From contig NZ_KE150457.1 of the NCBI RefSeq assembly GCF_000411455.1, forward strand, positions 748,474 to 812,473: a DNA stretch of 64,000 nucleotides, written 5' to 3'. Made by a program: the position numbers and the translations under genes. Shown here piece by piece: positions 25,805 to 34,037 of the stretch. The notes under the pieces were generated by a model. The model was not told where the DNA came from, did no database searches, and was given only the letters and a program-made list of their open reading frames with translations. Source of the stretch: Microbacterium sp. oral taxon 186 str. F0373 (GTDB taxonomy: Bacteria > Actinomycetota > Actinomycetes > Actinomycetales > Microbacteriaceae). Numbering within the stretch: position 1 is the stretch's first letter; each line of letters begins with the position of its first letter.

Positions 25805-26262
25805 CGCTGCGCGATGCGGCTGACGTCCGCGGCGCTGAGGTCGAGGATGTTCTCGACGCCTTTGCCCGCCCCGAGGATCTCGGAGACGCTGCCCATGACG
25901 TAGGCGCTGTCGGTGATGGTCGCCGTCAGGGGATCGGAGAAGTCGCCCGGCGAACCCTGCACTGCGAGGAGCGTGAGGGGCTGACCGCCCAGGTCGCGAT
26001 CATCGACGGCGAACGCGGCGACGGCACGCACGTCGTCGGCGACCGCAGCGGCCGAGGCGTCGCGGACGAACAGTCGGATGACGATCTTGTTGACCCAGGG
26101 GGCACCGGGATGCTGCACCTCGACCATCGCGCCGTTGAGGCCCGACGCCTGCGTCAGCCGCTCGGAGACCGCGTTCTCGTTCATCCCGCTACATCCCGTC
26201 AGTGTCAAGATCATGGCCAGGGCGATGGTCGCCCCGACTCCGGCGCGGCGCAGCTCAGCCAC
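25801..26262 (-). CDS. Small lipoprotein, possible immunity partner of the hydrolase protein
   Basis: About 153 residues with a lipoprotein signal: AELRRAGVGATIALAMILTL then TGC, followed by an extracytoplasmic domain of some 125 residues with two strand-rich repeats (NKIVIRLFVRD and QPLTLLAVQGSPGDFSD). I place the start at GTG 26262, which overlaps the upstream stop and gives a compact n-region; ATG 26280 would add six residues but has its purine-rich box only two bases away. The next gene upstream encodes an LXG-like protein with an alpha/beta-hydrolase end. A lipid-anchored immunity protein is known for one staphylococcal type VII lipase, so immunity is a reasonable but unproven suggestion. 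Confidence 0.65.
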   Translation of the reverse strand: MAELRRAGVGATIALAMILTLTGCSGMNENAVSERLTQASGLNGAMVEVQHPGAPWVNKIVIRLFVRDASAAAVADDVRAVAAFAVDDRDLGGQPLTLLAVQGSPGDFSDPLTATITDSAYVMGSVSEILGAGKGVENILDLSAADVSRIAQR

Positions 26263-27880
26263 GGCTGTAGACCATCTCATAAACCTCTTCGTGCGTGTTC
26301 TTGAGATCGTCGGCGAAGAAGATCTCGTCGCCCGGCCGCACCGCTGGAACCAGGTCGTCGGCCAGCTCACCGTACATGTTCGCCTCGTGGATGCGGATGT
26401 CGACGGGGTGGTAGGTCTGCCAGTTCGGCCCCGGCACGTCGTTGGGTCCGTAGCCGACGAACTCCAGCGTATGCACGGGGTCCCAACGGTTGTTGACCTG
26501 CGTCACCCGCACCGACGGGTCGATCTCGCCGGCGTGCTTGTCGATGGCAGAGCCGGCCGTCACGACCGACTGCACCCGGCCGGACAGGCGCGGATCGGTG
26601 GCCAGGTCGCCCGCCATCATGCCGCCCAGGCTCCACCCGGTGAGCATGATCGGCGCGTCGCTGGCGAGCGCGCCCGACGACTCGAGTGCGTCCCACACGG
26701 CCTTCTTGTACTGCGTCTCCAGGCCGGGGAACAAGGCGAGCATGGCGTCTGCGGAGAGGTCGTTGAGAGCGCCGTCGCCGTTCATCGGCGACCAGTTCTG
26801 GGTACTCGGCAGCTGCACGCGGTAGCCGATGACGTTGCCCGCGGCATCCGTGATGGCGACGACGCGGATGACCGTGCGCTGCTCACCACCGACGACATCC
26901 TGACGGCCGACCTCCTCGAAGAGGTCGCCGTAGTCCTGGGACGTGTACTGGTCGGCCGTGGTGGCGTCGTCCGCATCGGAGGGGTACTTCTTCTTCGGCT
27001 TCAGCTTCTCGCCGGGCGGGGGGCTGCGGCGAATCGGCGTGCCGAGGCCATCGCGGATGAGGAAGGTGAGCAGCATGGCGCCGACGAGGAGGGCGGCGAG
27101 GATGCCGAGGGCCACCCACCCGATGATGGCAGCGATCGCCGAGAGCACCGCGATCACGATGATGATGACGATGATGATGACGACGATGGCGACGAGGATC
27201 GCGAGCAACTCCCCGAGGACTTCGAGGATGCCCTTGAGCACGTTCGCCGCCCACTCGCCGATCCACCCGGCGGCGCCGTCCCAGAACTGGTTCCAGTTGT
27301 CGTACGCCGAATCGCTGTCGCCCTCGATGGCGGTCTCGATCTGGCTGATGGCGGCGTCGGCGATGGCGCGCAGGCGCTCGCGCGCCCGGTACAGCTGCTG
27401 CCGGGCGTCCTGTACCTGCGAGGCCGCGTTCGACTGCGCCTGCCGCATCCGGCGCACGTCGGCTTCGATCTCGTCGATCTGGGGTTGCGGGGCCTCGACG
27501 GCCTCGGCACGCAGCAGGTCGCCTTCGCGGCGGGAGATGTCGTTCGGGATCGTCGCGGACTTCTGCTCGTAGTACTCCGCGGTGGCGATCGCGGCTCTCG
27601 CATCCTGCTGGATGGGGCGCAGGTCGGCCGCGTACGTCTGCAACGCCTGACCCGTGTTGCGGTAGCGGGTGCGCGCCCGGCTGAGGGAGCGGGCGACCTC
27701 GGATGCCGTCTCGGCGAGGGCCTCGGTGGATCGCGAGGTCTGCCCCTCGATGAGTCCGCGCAGGGACGCGGTAGCCTTCTCGATCGCGGCGGCGGCCGTC
27801 ACGAGGTCGGCGGCGCGCGGGTCGAGCTGATCGGGCTTGCCGAGGAGGATGTCCTCGAATTCGACGGAGATGGCGCTCAT
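26255..27880 (-). CDS. Candidate type VII secreted effector: helical LXG-like region, membrane segments, alpha/beta-hydrolase domain
   Basis: The 541-residue protein has three parts. Residues 1-205 are almost entirely helical and heptad-like, as in LXG or WXG-type secretion domains (ATASLRGLIEGQTSRSTEAL, DEIEADVRRMRQAQ). Residues about 207-290 hold two or three hydrophobic segments, one nearly pure Ile/Val. After a Pro/Lys-rich linker the C-terminal part carries the nucleophile elbow GWSLGGMMAG (Ser near 415), a candidate acid in NNRWDPVHTLEF and candidate His in VDIRIHEANMYG. Two small WXG-like proteins are encoded just before it and a lipoprotein just after. A toxin or lipase/esterase effector is the best guess; a cell-envelope hydrolase used by the producer is the alternative. 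Confidence 0.65.
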   Translation of the reverse strand: MSAISVEFEDILLGKPDQLDPRAADLVTAAAAIEKATASLRGLIEGQTSRSTEALAETASEVARSLSRARTRYRNTGQALQTYAADLRPIQQDARAAIATAEYYEQKSATIPNDISRREGDLLRAEAVEAPQPQIDEIEADVRRMRQAQSNAASQVQDARQQLYRARERLRAIADAAISQIETAIEGDSDSAYDNWNQFWDGAAGWIGEWAANVLKGILEVLGELLAILVAIVVIIIVIIIVIAVLSAIAAIIGWVALGILAALLVGAMLLTFLIRDGLGTPIRRSPPPGEKLKPKKKYPSDADDATTADQYTSQDYGDLFEEVGRQDVVGGEQRTVIRVVAITDAAGNVIGYRVQLPSTQNWSPMNGDGALNDLSADAMLALFPGLETQYKKAVWDALESSGALASDAPIMLTGWSLGGMMAGDLATDPRLSGRVQSVVTAGSAIDKHAGEIDPSVRVTQVNNRWDPVHTLEFVGYGPNDVPGPNWQTYHPVDIRIHEANMYGELADDLVPAVRPGDEIFFADDLKNTHEEVYEMVYSRG

Positions 27881-28200
27881 CAGCCCTCCCCCTCTCCGTC
27901 GTTCTGCGTCTCGGGCGCGGCCTCCTGGGCCTGACGTGCCAGTTCGGCATCGACCTCGGTCATGCTGTCGACGATCGCATCGAGTCCGTCGCGCAGGAAC
28001 TGGAGCTTCTCGACGAGCTTGCCGCGGTTGTAGTCCCAGTTGTCCGCGAAGTCGCGGACCTTTCCGGCCAACCGGTCCTCACCGGTGAGTCCGGCGAGGT
28101 CTCCGCCGACGGTGCCGGCCGACTCGAAGGTCGACAGCGCGTCGTCGACGCGGGTGCGCGCCGTGCGCAACGCGTCGAATTCGAGCTGAAGGTCAGTCAT
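27880..28200 (-). CDS. Small helical WXG100/Lap-like partner protein
   Basis: A 106-residue helical-hairpin protein: first helix DLQLEFDALRTARTRVDDAL, a Gly-rich turn (TVGGDLAGLTG), then a second helix with FADNWDYNRGKLVEKLQFLR. The tail is acidic. The NWDY segment is not a true WXG, but size, hairpin layout and position between a WXG100 protein and an LXG-like effector fit the small partner proteins that escort LXG effectors. ATG 28200 is preceded by GGGGAGAAG. Its stop overlaps the effector start, implying coupled translation and a stoichiometric complex. Confidence 0.7.
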   Translation of the reverse strand: MTDLQLEFDALRTARTRVDDALSTFESAGTVGGDLAGLTGEDRLAGKVRDFADNWDYNRGKLVEKLQFLRDGLDAIVDSMTEVDAELARQAQEAAPETQNDGEGEG

Positions 28201-28276
28201 CTTCTTCTCCCCGAGGTTCGCGAGGCCCGCCACCCGCGGTGTCCGGGTGCCGGAAGCGGGTGGAAGGCCTCGTGAA

Positions 28277-28304
28277 CCTGCGGGGCGCGCGAGCGCCCCG
28301 CAGG
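28277..28304 (-). terminator. Strong hairpin with GCGA tetraloop inside the WXG100 operon
   Basis: CCTGCGGGGCGC (28277-28288), GCGA loop, GCGCCCCGCAGG (28293-28304) is a perfect 12-bp stem 7 bp after the WXG100 stop codon. There is no T-tract on the transcribed strand, and downstream genes run in the same direction. It is therefore more likely a partial terminator or an RNA-end stabiliser that makes WXG100 more abundant than the genes behind it. Confidence 0.5.
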
Positions 28305-28310
28305 TCGACA

Positions 28311-28607
28311 TCACTGGCCGAGCTGGCTGGCGAGCTGCTCGTCGGTGGACTGCAGGGCCTGGGCGGCCTTCTCGAGGAAGGAGGCCATGCCCTCGATGCC
28401 CTGCACCGTCTTGGTCGCACCGGTGGTGAACTCGGTGTACGAGGCGTCGAAAGCGCCCGAGGCGCGGCTCGTGGTGAAGCCGTCCTGGACGAGCTGAGCG
28501 ACGAGCTGACGCAGGCGCTGCAGGTTCGCCTCGAGCTCGTTCTGTCCGTCACGCAGGCGCGAGGCGGCCGAGTTCATCTGGTCGTAGGTGACATTCAGAT
28601 TGGCCAT
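28311..28607 (-). CDS. WXG100-family (ESAT-6-like) type VII secretion protein
   Basis: A 98-residue protein of two helices: LNVTYDQMNSAASRLRDGQN and LEANLQRLRQLVAQLVQDGF, a turn with SRASGAFDASY where WXG is normally found, then a second helical arm (TGATKTVQGIEGMASFLEKA) ending in a flexible tail. Length and hairpin layout match the family; the Trp is absent and only the glycine-containing turn remains. It is the first gene of its operon, directly downstream of a palindromic site and next to the EccC/EssC-like ATPase. Start ATG 28607 has AAAGGGG upstream; longer readings into the promoter are not credible. Confidence 0.85.
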   Translation of the reverse strand: MANLNVTYDQMNSAASRLRDGQNELEANLQRLRQLVAQLVQDGFTTSRASGAFDASYTEFTTGATKTVQGIEGMASFLEKAAQALQSTDEQLASQLGQ

Positions 28608-28660
28608 GAGGGCCCCTTTCATCTGGCCCGGCCGGTGTGCCGGGAGGTCTTGTTGTTTCG

Positions 28661-28708
28661 AAGATAGGCGGCGTCGCGGCCGGTGACCATGGGGAGAACT
28701 CCCCATGG
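28661..28708 (-). promoter_or_regulatory. Promoter and perfect 22-bp palindrome before the WXG100 operon
   Basis: CCATGGGGAG (28687-28696), AA, CTCCCCATGG (28699-28708) is a perfect inverted repeat. About 20 bp downstream on the minus strand lies a -10-like TATCTT (28666-28661), so the palindrome would cover the -35 position, as expected for a regulator-binding site. A closely related sequence lies before the giant anchor-protein gene at 50185-50206. Confidence 0.6.
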
Positions 28709-28734
28709 GAGCACGGCCACCGGCGGCGCCGCAC

Positions 28735-31700
28735 TCACGTCTGTGCTCCGTCCGCGGCGAGGGCTCCGGCGCCCGTGTCCGCGACACCGTTCGCCGACAG
28801 CAGCGGGAACTGGATGCGCACGGTCTTGCCGCGATGGGCGAGGATCCCTCGTCCCACCGGCAGCTCGCCGCGCACGAGGCGTGGGAACGGCGTCTTGAGG
28901 ACGACCTCGCCGTCGATCGTCTCCGGCTGGAGCACGACGCCGCGCCGCGCAGCTTTGATCTCGCCGAGCAGGCCGAAGTTCGTCGTCCACTCGCTCATCT
29001 CGCCGACGACCACGAAGAACACCTCGCCGCGACCGGCCCGCTTGACGAGCGTCGAGAGGTTCATCTCCACGATCGAGGTGGCGAACTCACCGACGCCCTC
29101 GAGCACGACGAGTGGCACCGGTCCGCCCGCGGCGGCGCGGTCGGCGGCCTCGTCGACGGCGCCGAGCACCGCCATGGCCGCCGACGGCGCCTCTGCCGTG
29201 GCCGTCCACGCGACGGCATCCTGCACCGGCGATCGCCGGTCGCCGATGTAGAACGCGGGGGTGTCCGGTCGCGCACGCAGCGTCTGACGAGCGATGGCGG
29301 CGGCGGCGGTCGAACGGCCCGCCCCGGGCGAGCCGGCGACGATGAACGTGCCCCGCGGCTCGATCCCGAACGGACCGAGGTCGAGGTCGGACAGACCGAT
29401 GGCCACCCCGGTCGGCGTCGTGGGCGGCAGCTCGTCGACCGTGTACTCGGTGGGCAGCGCCCGGATCGCGGGCGCGGGGACGGTGCCGCGCCGGATCATC
29501 GCCTCGGCCATCCGATCGATCGCGAGCGACTGGTCCTTCGTGCTCGACGTGCCGCCGATCACGGCGATCTGCGCCTCGTGGTCGTCGACGATGGCCCGAC
29601 CGGGCGCCGCATCCGCGCCGAGGATGTCACGCGGCATCCCGAGCAGGGCATAGCCGTCTTCGTCGGCCATCCGCAGCACGATCCGGCGCTGGATCATCGC
29701 CTGCAAAGAGGTGGGCACGCTCTGGCCCCGGTCGGCGGTGAGGGCCACGTGGATGCCGAGTCCGCGACCGTCGGTGAGCACCTGCTGGAACGCGCGGTAG
29801 GCCTCGGCACGCCCGGGCACGCCTTCGAACGCCGCGCGGAACGCGGGGAAGCCGTCGACGAGCAGCAGGATGCGCGGCTCGTCAGGGCGGCCGGCGAGGG
29901 CGCGGTACTCGGTGAGGGTCGACGCCCCCGCCGCCGCGTACGCGTCGCCGCGACGGTCGAGCTCGCTGCGGAGCATCGCGAAGAGGCGATCGATGCGCTC
30001 CGTGTCGTCGCCGGAGATGACGGCGCCCACGTGCGGCAGCGACTCGAGCATGCGCAGGCCCCCGGTCGCGGCATCCAGCCCGTAGACGTGGACGGGACCG
30101 CCGCGCGGGGTGATCCCGGCCGACACGGCGAGCGTGCGCAGGGTCACGGACTTTCCCGAGCCGCCGGTGCCGAAGATCGCGAGGTGGCCCTCGGTGTCGG
30201 GTTCGAAGAAGAACGGCACCTGGTCCTGGCGCTCGGGCACGTCCACGACGCCGAGCACCAGCCGCGCGTCGGTGCGCTGGTGCAGCTTGGTCTGGTCGAA
30301 CGTAGCGGCCAGCTCGTCGAGCCACGGCCGGCGGGGCGGCGCGATGCGGGCCAGCTGCGCGGCGTCGCCGAAACGCGCCACGAGCAGCTGCTGATCGTTG
30401 GGGCCGAGGTCTTCGGTCTCGGCGGGCGCCTCGACGGCGGGCTTCTCCCACGCCGGCGCGTCGCCGAGCAGGAACGGGCGCACCTCGACGGCGGGCTCGG
30501 CTTCGGCCCGCAGGCTCCAGCCTCCCGAGTAGGCCGACTGGAAGAGGTTCATGCGACCGGGACCGGTCTTGGCGATGCCGCGACCGGGGATGCCGGGATC
30601 GAACAGGGCGGCCTCCTTCGATCCGATGACGTCGTCGGAGTCGGTCTCGTCGGCCATCCGCAGTGCGACGCGGAGGTTGGTGTTGGCGCGCAGGTTGTCC
30701 TTGATCACACCGGCGGGGCGCTGCGTCGCCATGATGAGGTGGATGCCGAGCGAGCGCCCGCGCTGGGCGATGTCGACGACGCCGTCGACGAACTCGGGCA
30801 CCTCCTTGGCGAGGGCGGCGAACTCGTCGATGACGAGGACCAGGGCCGGCGGCGCGTCGGGATCGGCGGCTTTCTCGAGCTCGAGGAGGTCCTTCGCCTT
30901 CTTGCGGTTGAAGAGGTGCTCGCGGTGGTGCAGCTCGGCCCGCAGGCTCGTCAGCGCCCGGCGGACGAGATGCGGGCTGAGGTCGGTCACGAGACCCACG
31001 CAGTGCGGCAGGCTGACGCAGTCGGCGAAGGCCGAGCCGCCCTTGTAGTCGACGAAGAGGAACGTGACGCGCTCGGGGCTGTATTCGGCGGCCATGCCGA
31101 GCACCCACGCCTGCAGGAACTCGCTCTTTCCCGAGCCGGTCGTGCCGCCGACGAGGGCGTGCGGACCCTGCTGGCGCAGGTCGAGGTGCAGAGCGCCCTG
31201 GGCCCCCTGACCGACGAGGGCGCGCAGCTTGGGCTGGTAGCCGGCGCCCGAGCGCGTGGCCCGGATCGACGCGTTCTGCGTCCACCGGTCGATGACGGCG
31301 TCGGCGCTGGTGGCCATGTCCGATCCCAGCAGCTGCAGCAGCGGGATGGTGCGGGGCACGTCGCCGGCGTCTTCCGCGACGTCGCCGATGTCGGTGATGC
31401 GGGCCAGCGCCCGCGCCACGACGCCGAAGCGCGCGGCATCCAGCGCTTCGACGCGCAGCGGTGAGATGACGGTGCCGAGGCGCACGAAGTTGGCGCTCGC
31501 CTCGCCGTCGGCGGGGAGCTCGACCCACGTGCGGCACGCGGCGGGCAGATCGGACACGCGGGACGTGGCCCACACCGGGATGACACCGCTGCCGGCGGCA
31601 CGCTCGCTCAGCTGGATGAGCCGACCCCGGTCGACGGGGGCGTCCGGGGTGATGATCACGACGTATGCCGGAAGCGGCATCTCTTCCTCGCGACCCCGCG

Positions 31701-33243
31701 ACTCGCCCACCTCGGCGCCGGCGGCGGTCGCGGCATCCGTCGCCTTGAGGGCCCGCAGGCGTCGCAACTGCTTCGTGCGAGTGTCGACCAGCTCCTCCAG
31801 CTCGGCCAGCAGCCGCGAGGCGGTCGCCGCGTTGTCGGCGATGGGTGCCGTGCCGAGGGCGTCCTCGGCGGCCCAGGTGTGGGGCAGCCACTTGAGGTCG
31901 GCGAGTGCCGCACGGGTGGCGGGGCCGACGAAGGCGACGATGTGGACGTCCGAGGGCGCGTGCAGCCCCGCCGTCTGGGCCAGCAGCGCCCGCGCCGTGT
32001 CGCCGACGCGCGCCGTCGAGCCGGCGATGCCGATGGCGCCGGCCTCGGCGAGCGATTCGAGGATCGGCACGTCGTCGACCTCGCGGAAGGCGTCCACGAC
32101 CTCGTCGAGGCGGTCGACGTACGACGGGATCGCCGCGTCGCGCTTCGTCGACTCGGCCACGGTGTTGCGGCTCGGGGCGGTGCCGTCGCCGAGACGCACG
32201 TGCAGGAACGACCAGTGCTCGGGGCGGCGCGTCCACACCAGAGGCCCGGCGGCGAGCGCATCGGCGCAGATGGGATCGAGTTCGGGGACCTCGCCGCGGC
32301 GGACGCGGCGCTCGGTCTCGCGCTCCTGCCCGAGCCGGGTGGACAGGCGGGTGAGCTGCTGCTCGAAGCGGTCTTTGTCGCGCTGCAGCTGCGCGCGCCC
32401 CTGCAGCCGCGTCGTCAGCCAGGTGCCGAGCATGAGAAGCGGAGATGCCGCGACGAACACGAGCGCGTAGGGCTGCTTCATGACGAAGAAGAGAACGAGC
32501 CCCATGATGACCGGGGCGATCATCGCCAGCCACGGGAACATCTGCGGAGCCGGCGGCGCCGGCAGGTCGGTGCCGGGCAGCTCCTCCCCGAGGTAGCGCG
32601 CCTCCACCCGCGGCGAGCGCACGAACGGCACCTGCCGCCACGTCGAGGGCGCCGCCGTGGTGTCGGCGGGAGCCGCCGTGATGCGCAGGCGCGTGTCGCC
32701 CAGGACGGCGTCGATCTCGCCGTCGGCCGCCGTTAGGTACGTGACCGGCGCCCCGTCGACGAGGATGCCGTTGGCGGAGTTCAGGTCGACGAGCTCCGCC
32801 CGACCCTGCCCGACCTCCAGGCGCGCGTGCCGCTTGGAGACGAGCGGGTCATCCAGCACGATGTCGCACTGCGCGTCGCGGCCGATGATGACGACGCCCC
32901 GCTCCAGCGGGATCGTCGTGCCTGCGCCGGCACCCGACACGATCTCGACCTCGCCGAGCTTCTGCGGCGGCTGATAGCCGGTCGGCACGATGCGCACGGC
33001 CGAGCCCGCACCGAGCTGGATGTGCGAGACGGATGCCGCGGCATCCAGCACCTCTCCCGGGCCGGGAGCGATCGTGCCGAACGCCTCGAGCGTCACCTCG
33101 TCGGCCGCGGCCACCCCGCCGCCGCGCGGATCGAGCTCGGCGATGGTGCGGGCGAGGTCGCCGACGGTCGCATCGGCGTCGGCGTTGATGACGAGGTCCT
33201 CGGGCTCGCCTCCGGGCCGGACCAGCGTGGTGCGCAGCTTCAT
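28735..33243 (-). CDS. FHA-containing FtsK/SpoIIIE-type type VII secretion ATPase (EccC/EssC-like)
   Basis: The motor of the secretion system. Layout over 1502 residues: a possible ubiquitin-like start (LRTTLVRPGGEPEDLVINAD...TVGDLARTI), an FHA domain at about 115-175 (VVIIGRDAQCDIVLDDPLVS and KRHARLEV), two membrane segments at about 238-285, then three RecA-like ATPase modules. Walker A boxes are GTTGSGKSEF (near 704), GTGGSGKSVT (near 1028) and a degenerate GSPGAGRST (near 1306); Walker B boxes are LVLVIDEFAAL, RILLLVDGF and PLVVLEGVG. An FHA before the membrane segments resembles EssC of Gram-positive T7SSb more than mycobacterial EccC. Last gene of the ten-gene coupled operon, overlapping the FHA-winged-helix gene by ATGA. 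Confidence 0.88.
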   Translation of the reverse strand: MKLRTTLVRPGGEPEDLVINADADATVGDLARTIAELDPRGGGVAAADEVTLEAFGTIAPGPGEVLDAAASVSHIQLGAGSAVRIVPTGYQPPQKLGEVEIVSGAGAGTTIPLERGVVIIGRDAQCDIVLDDPLVSKRHARLEVGQGRAELVDLNSANGILVDGAPVTYLTAADGEIDAVLGDTRLRITAAPADTTAAPSTWRQVPFVRSPRVEARYLGEELPGTDLPAPPAPQMFPWLAMIAPVIMGLVLFFVMKQPYALVFVAASPLLMLGTWLTTRLQGRAQLQRDKDRFEQQLTRLSTRLGQERETERRVRRGEVPELDPICADALAAGPLVWTRRPEHWSFLHVRLGDGTAPSRNTVAESTKRDAAIPSYVDRLDEVVDAFREVDDVPILESLAEAGAIGIAGSTARVGDTARALLAQTAGLHAPSDVHIVAFVGPATRAALADLKWLPHTWAAEDALGTAPIADNAATASRLLAELEELVDTRTKQLRRLRALKATDAATAAGAEVGESRGREEEMPLPAYVVIITPDAPVDRGRLIQLSERAAGSGVIPVWATSRVSDLPAACRTWVELPADGEASANFVRLGTVISPLRVEALDAARFGVVARALARITDIGDVAEDAGDVPRTIPLLQLLGSDMATSADAVIDRWTQNASIRATRSGAGYQPKLRALVGQGAQGALHLDLRQQGPHALVGGTTGSGKSEFLQAWVLGMAAEYSPERVTFLFVDYKGGSAFADCVSLPHCVGLVTDLSPHLVRRALTSLRAELHHREHLFNRKKAKDLLELEKAADPDAPPALVLVIDEFAALAKEVPEFVDGVVDIAQRGRSLGIHLIMATQRPAGVIKDNLRANTNLRVALRMADETDSDDVIGSKEAALFDPGIPGRGIAKTGPGRMNLFQSAYSGGWSLRAEAEPAVEVRPFLLGDAPAWEKPAVEAPAETEDLGPNDQQLLVARFGDAAQLARIAPPRRPWLDELAATFDQTKLHQRTDARLVLGVVDVPERQDQVPFFFEPDTEGHLAIFGTGGSGKSVTLRTLAVSAGITPRGGPVHVYGLDAATGGLRMLESLPHVGAVISGDDTERIDRLFAMLRSELDRRGDAYAAAGASTLTEYRALAGRPDEPRILLLVDGFPAFRAAFEGVPGRAEAYRAFQQVLTDGRGLGIHVALTADRGQSVPTSLQAMIQRRIVLRMADEDGYALLGMPRDILGADAAPGRAIVDDHEAQIAVIGGTSSTKDQSLAIDRMAEAMIRRGTVPAPAIRALPTEYTVDELPPTTPTGVAIGLSDLDLGPFGIEPRGTFIVAGSPGAGRSTAAAAIARQTLRARPDTPAFYIGDRRSPVQDAVAWTATAEAPSAAMAVLGAVDEAADRAAAGGPVPLVVLEGVGEFATSIVEMNLSTLVKRAGRGEVFFVVVGEMSEWTTNFGLLGEIKAARRGVVLQPETIDGEVVLKTPFPRLVRGELPVGRGILAHRGKTVRIQFPLLSANGVADTGAGALAADGAQT

Positions 33244-34037
33244 CCCAGTTCCTTCCGGCGCGGTGCATCATCGGCGGCGTCGCGATCGTACGCGGCCGGG
33301 TCGTCGAGCATGGCGAGGTCGTCGCGCACCACCAGCCGCGAGGCGACGGCGTGCTCGACGAGGCGCACGCGACGGTTCGTGGCCGAACTGGTCACGCCGC
33401 CGCGCAGGCCCGGCACGCCCTGGCGGTCGAGCTTGTCGCAGACGTTGTCGAGCTTGCGGTTGAAGCGCGTGATGCTCCAGCCCAGACGTTGCGCGGCAGC
33501 GGCGGAGCTGGGCAGCTCGCTCATCCCGGTGCCCTCGCGACGCAGCACCGGCTCGGCCAGAGCGAGGATCAACAGCTTCTGGCTCGGCGTCAGGGGAACG
33601 GCGCCGATCGTCGACTCGCCCTCGAGGACGCTCTCGGGCGCCGTCTCGCGGAAGGCGGGTTGCGCGGTGTGCACGGAGAGCTCGTAGGTGGTGGGGCCGG
33701 CACTGAAGACGACCGTGGTCACCCCGAACACGATCGGCAGGCGGGCGCCCGGGGCCAGTTGGGCCTGCACCCGCCCCTCGGTGTCGGTGACGGTGGCCGC
33801 CAGGCGCGAGCCGATGTTGACGAGCCACCACAGCCCCGCCGACTGCTCGATCGAGAGGAAATGGCGGTGCAGGAACCGGTTGTCGTCGATCGCGAGGTCG
33901 CCCTCGCGGCCGATCGTGAACCGCGTGCCCGACGGCACCGTGATGTACTCGCCCGCGAACTCCACCGTGATGTCGGTGCTCGCGGCATCCGCCGAGGGAT
34001 CGTCGAGGGGCGGAACCGTGTCGTGGATATCGGTCAT
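33240..34037 (-). CDS. FHA domain protein with C-terminal winged-helix-like region
   Basis: A cytoplasmic protein of 265 residues. The FHA domain (about 25-105) has FTIGREGDLAIDDNRFLHRH with the conserved Arg/Ser-His surface that binds phosphothreonine. The second half (about 140-240) contains LTPSQKLLILALAEPVLRRE and SAAAAQRLGWSITRFNRKLD, a helix-turn-helix-like pattern followed by a basic wing-like stretch (GGVTSSATNRRVRLVEH). It could connect kinase output to DNA binding or to another partner. Start ATG 34037 lies in an ATGA overlap with the kinase gene. Confidence 0.75.
   Translation of the reverse strand: MTDIHDTVPPLDDPSADAASTDITVEFAGEYITVPSGTRFTIGREGDLAIDDNRFLHRHFLSIEQSAGLWWLVNIGSRLAATVTDTEGRVQAQLAPGARLPIVFGVTTVVFSAGPTTYELSVHTAQPAFRETAPESVLEGESTIGAVPLTPSQKLLILALAEPVLRREGTGMSELPSSAAAAQRLGWSITRFNRKLDNVCDKLDRQGVPGLRGGVTSSATNRRVRLVEHAVASRLVVRDDLAMLDDPAAYDRDAADDAPRRKELG

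Noticed and set aside
28705..31464. 919-codon plus-strand open frame opposite the secretion ATPase
   Set aside because: Typical antisense shadow: low-complexity Arg/Glu/His composition, no motif, while the minus strand encodes a complete three-module ATPase.
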